This document shows, one piece after another, positions 63,130-64,000 of a stretch of 64,000 nt of DNA. Every line of letters starts with the position of its first letter. Positions within the stretch are counted from its first letter, which is position 1. Source of the DNA: Bradyrhizobium diazoefficiens (GTDB taxonomy: Bacteria > Pseudomonadota > Alphaproteobacteria > Rhizobiales > Xanthobacteraceae). The stretch spans positions 4,616,501-4,680,500 of the forward strand of contig NZ_CP067102.1 in assembly GCF_016616885.1 (NCBI RefSeq), read 5' to 3'. The translations under genes and the position numbers were made by a program. A model generated the notes under the pieces. It was not told where the DNA came from. It saw only the letters and a program-made list of their open reading frames with translations, and ran no database searches.

Positions 63130-63567
63130 ATGAACTTTCTCTATCTCACTCGCTTTCAGCCGGTTCTCTTGAGCCTGTTTCGCTTCGTCACTGGACTGCT
63201 GCTGTTCCAGTACGGTGTCGCCAAGCTGTTCAAGTTTCCGGTGCTCCCCTACTTCGCCGACATTCCGCCGCTGATCTACGCGGCCGGCACGCTTGAGCTG
63301 GTTCTCGGCGCAGCCCTGATGCTCGGCTTGTTCACCCGGCTCTCGGCCTTCATCCTGTCGGGTGAAATGGCCTTCGCCTACTTCATGGGCCACATGCTCA
63401 AGACGGGCACGCCGGTGTTGCTACCGCTGCTCAACGGCGGCACCGCTGCGATCCTGTTCTGCTTCGCCTGCCTGTACATCTCGGCAGCGGGCGGCGGTGC
63501 AGTCAGCGTCGATGCGCTGATGGGCAAGGAGACCAATGCACCGGGCGGCGCCTTCGCGCGGCACTGA
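63130..63567 (+). CDS. DoxX-family membrane protein
   Basis: 145 residues with four hydrophobic helices. DoxX signature: ALRF-type start here LLSLFRFVTGLLLFQYGVAKLF, then AAGTLELVLGAALMLGLFTRLSAFILSGEMAFAYF (shown as partial block). Members act in thiol/redox stress or as quinone-type oxidoreductase subunits, but most are uncharacterised. I chose MNFLYL (63130); an ATG seven codons upstream (63109) is also possible. Confidence 0.9.
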   Translation: MNFLYLTRFQPVLLSLFRFVTGLLLFQYGVAKLFKFPVLPYFADIPPLIYAAGTLELVLGAALMLGLFTRLSAFILSGEMAFAYFMGHMLKTGTPVLLPLLNGGTAAILFCFACLYISAAGGGAVSVDALMGKETNAPGGAFARH

Positions 63568-63590
63568 CGCGCGCAAACCGATCCCCAGAC

Positions 63591-63617
63591 CCGGCACTGG
63601 CGTTTCGCCGGTGCCGG
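63591..63617. terminator. hairpin downstream of doxX
   Basis: CCGGCAC-T-GGCG-TTT-CGCC-G-GTGCCGG, a 12-pair stem with a 3-base loop, 24 bp after the doxX stop. Only two T follow. It is shared with the 3' end of the small minus-strand ORF. Confidence 0.6.
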
Positions 63618-63618
63618 T

Positions 63619-63705
63619 TCAGCGCGAGCCCAGCACGTTCCAGATGAGGACGAGGGCCGCCACGAGCAGCACGGACATGATGAGGCGGTGAACGAATCGG
63701 TTCAT
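63619..63705 (-). CDS. possible 28-residue membrane protein
   Basis: ATG at 63705 to TGA at 63619. Basic end MNRFVHR, then a clean hydrophobic helix (LIMSVLLVAALVLIWNVLG) and SR tail. The ribosome site is weak. The composition suggests a single-pass mini-protein, but homology is needed. The rest of the 63568-63923 gap shows nothing else. Confidence 0.35.
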   Translation of the reverse strand: MNRFVHRLIMSVLLVAALVLIWNVLGSR

Positions 63706-63923
63706 TGCACGCTCAGCCAGGCTCGATCACCACCAGAGTCTGAGATCGTTTTCCTCCCGCAAAAATACCGACGCACGGCATCGCATCGCGATTTGCCTGC
63801 ACGATTGCGCATAGGGCTGCGAAGGATCACCCGCGCGGCAGGCCGCGGCACGTCTATCTTCATGATTGGTAAGAAGTTCATGTTACGGATGATGACAATA
63901 ACAACCATTCCGTAGGGACTGTG

Positions 63924-64000
63924 ATGAAGCTGCTGAGCCATCTGAATATCCACACCAAGCTTGCCAGCATGGTCTGCCTCGCAGCTCTCACAGTCACGGC
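63924..64000 (+). CDS. N-terminus of a probable methyl-accepting chemotaxis protein (cut by window end)
   Basis: Only 25 codons are inside the window. They read KLLSHLNIHTKLASMVCLAA and onward into a first membrane helix, the usual opening of rhizobial chemoreceptors (short basic cytoplasmic start with NI-xTKL then TM1). GTAGGGACT upstream gives a weak ribosome site. The identification rests on this short piece. Confidence 0.5.
   Translation, partial: MKLLSHLNIHTKLASMVCLAALTVT

Overview
The window looks like a chromosomal segment of a high-GC alphaproteobacterium of the Bradyrhizobium / Nitrobacteraceae type. This is inferred from three paralogous Omp31/RopB-like porins whose mature ends start ADLAARPY, typical Rhizobiales palindromic repeats (one of which writes a VGKAKRAHR tail onto a TfoX-like protein), the housekeeping gene families, and leaderless or short-leader promoters. 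I see no tRNA, rRNA, CRISPR array or intact insertion sequence.

Layout. 1-4.6 kb: GntR regulator, GST-like protein, a solute-binding protein and a secreted beta-lactamase-fold hydrolase fused to a PDZ domain. 4.6-10.4 kb: a module bracketed by a direct duplication of the 3' end of a haloacid dehalogenase gene. It holds a large HExxH protein, a PAP2/vanadium-haloperoxidase-like protein with a (Met-Gly)15 N-terminus and a class III cyclase-TPR protein. 10.4-20.2 kb: intact haloacid dehalogenase, a DUF4261-like protein, then an aminotransferase - homoserine dehydrogenase - GlpX run, a lipoprotein, PHA synthase, a MAPEG protein and a carbamoyltransferase-like protein with altered motifs. 20.3-24.4 kb: porin and an arginine region (PaiB-like regulator coupled to type 1 argC, then a methyltransferase remnant and type 2 argC), preceded by a strong promoter and a 25-codon leader with five Arg codons in a row.

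24.5-36.4 kb: a second serine hydrolase, DedA, ParE, two porins, an SDR, a flavin monooxygenase, a periplasmic caspase-like protein and a broken AraC regulator. 36.7-43.7 kb: a giant autotransporter with near-perfect 777-bp tandem repeats, split by a 2-bp deletion, next to a LuxR-type regulator. 44-47.4 kb: RhlE-type helicase, diguanylate cyclase and FabA-like dehydratase. 47.5-55.1 kb: TfoX-like protein, two dispersed palindromes and a complete SUF iron-sulfur cluster operon (cysteine desulfurase, sufB, sufC, sufD, sufS, sufT, sufA, all on the minus strand). 55.1-64 kb: an interrupted small membrane ORF, a LytTR regulator, alpha/beta hydrolase, DUF1697, SMR transporter plus GST under a triple operator-like repeat, AnmK, TyrS, an MFS carrier, DoxX and the start of a chemoreceptor-like protein.

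Functional groupings I consider real: the SUF operon; the aspartate-family run (aminotransferase, hom) with glpX; the paiB-argC-argC region; and the GST-SMR pair. The most unusual items are the poly-Arg leader, the duplication-bracketed module with its Met-Gly repeat protein, and the repeat-expanded, frameshifted autotransporter.
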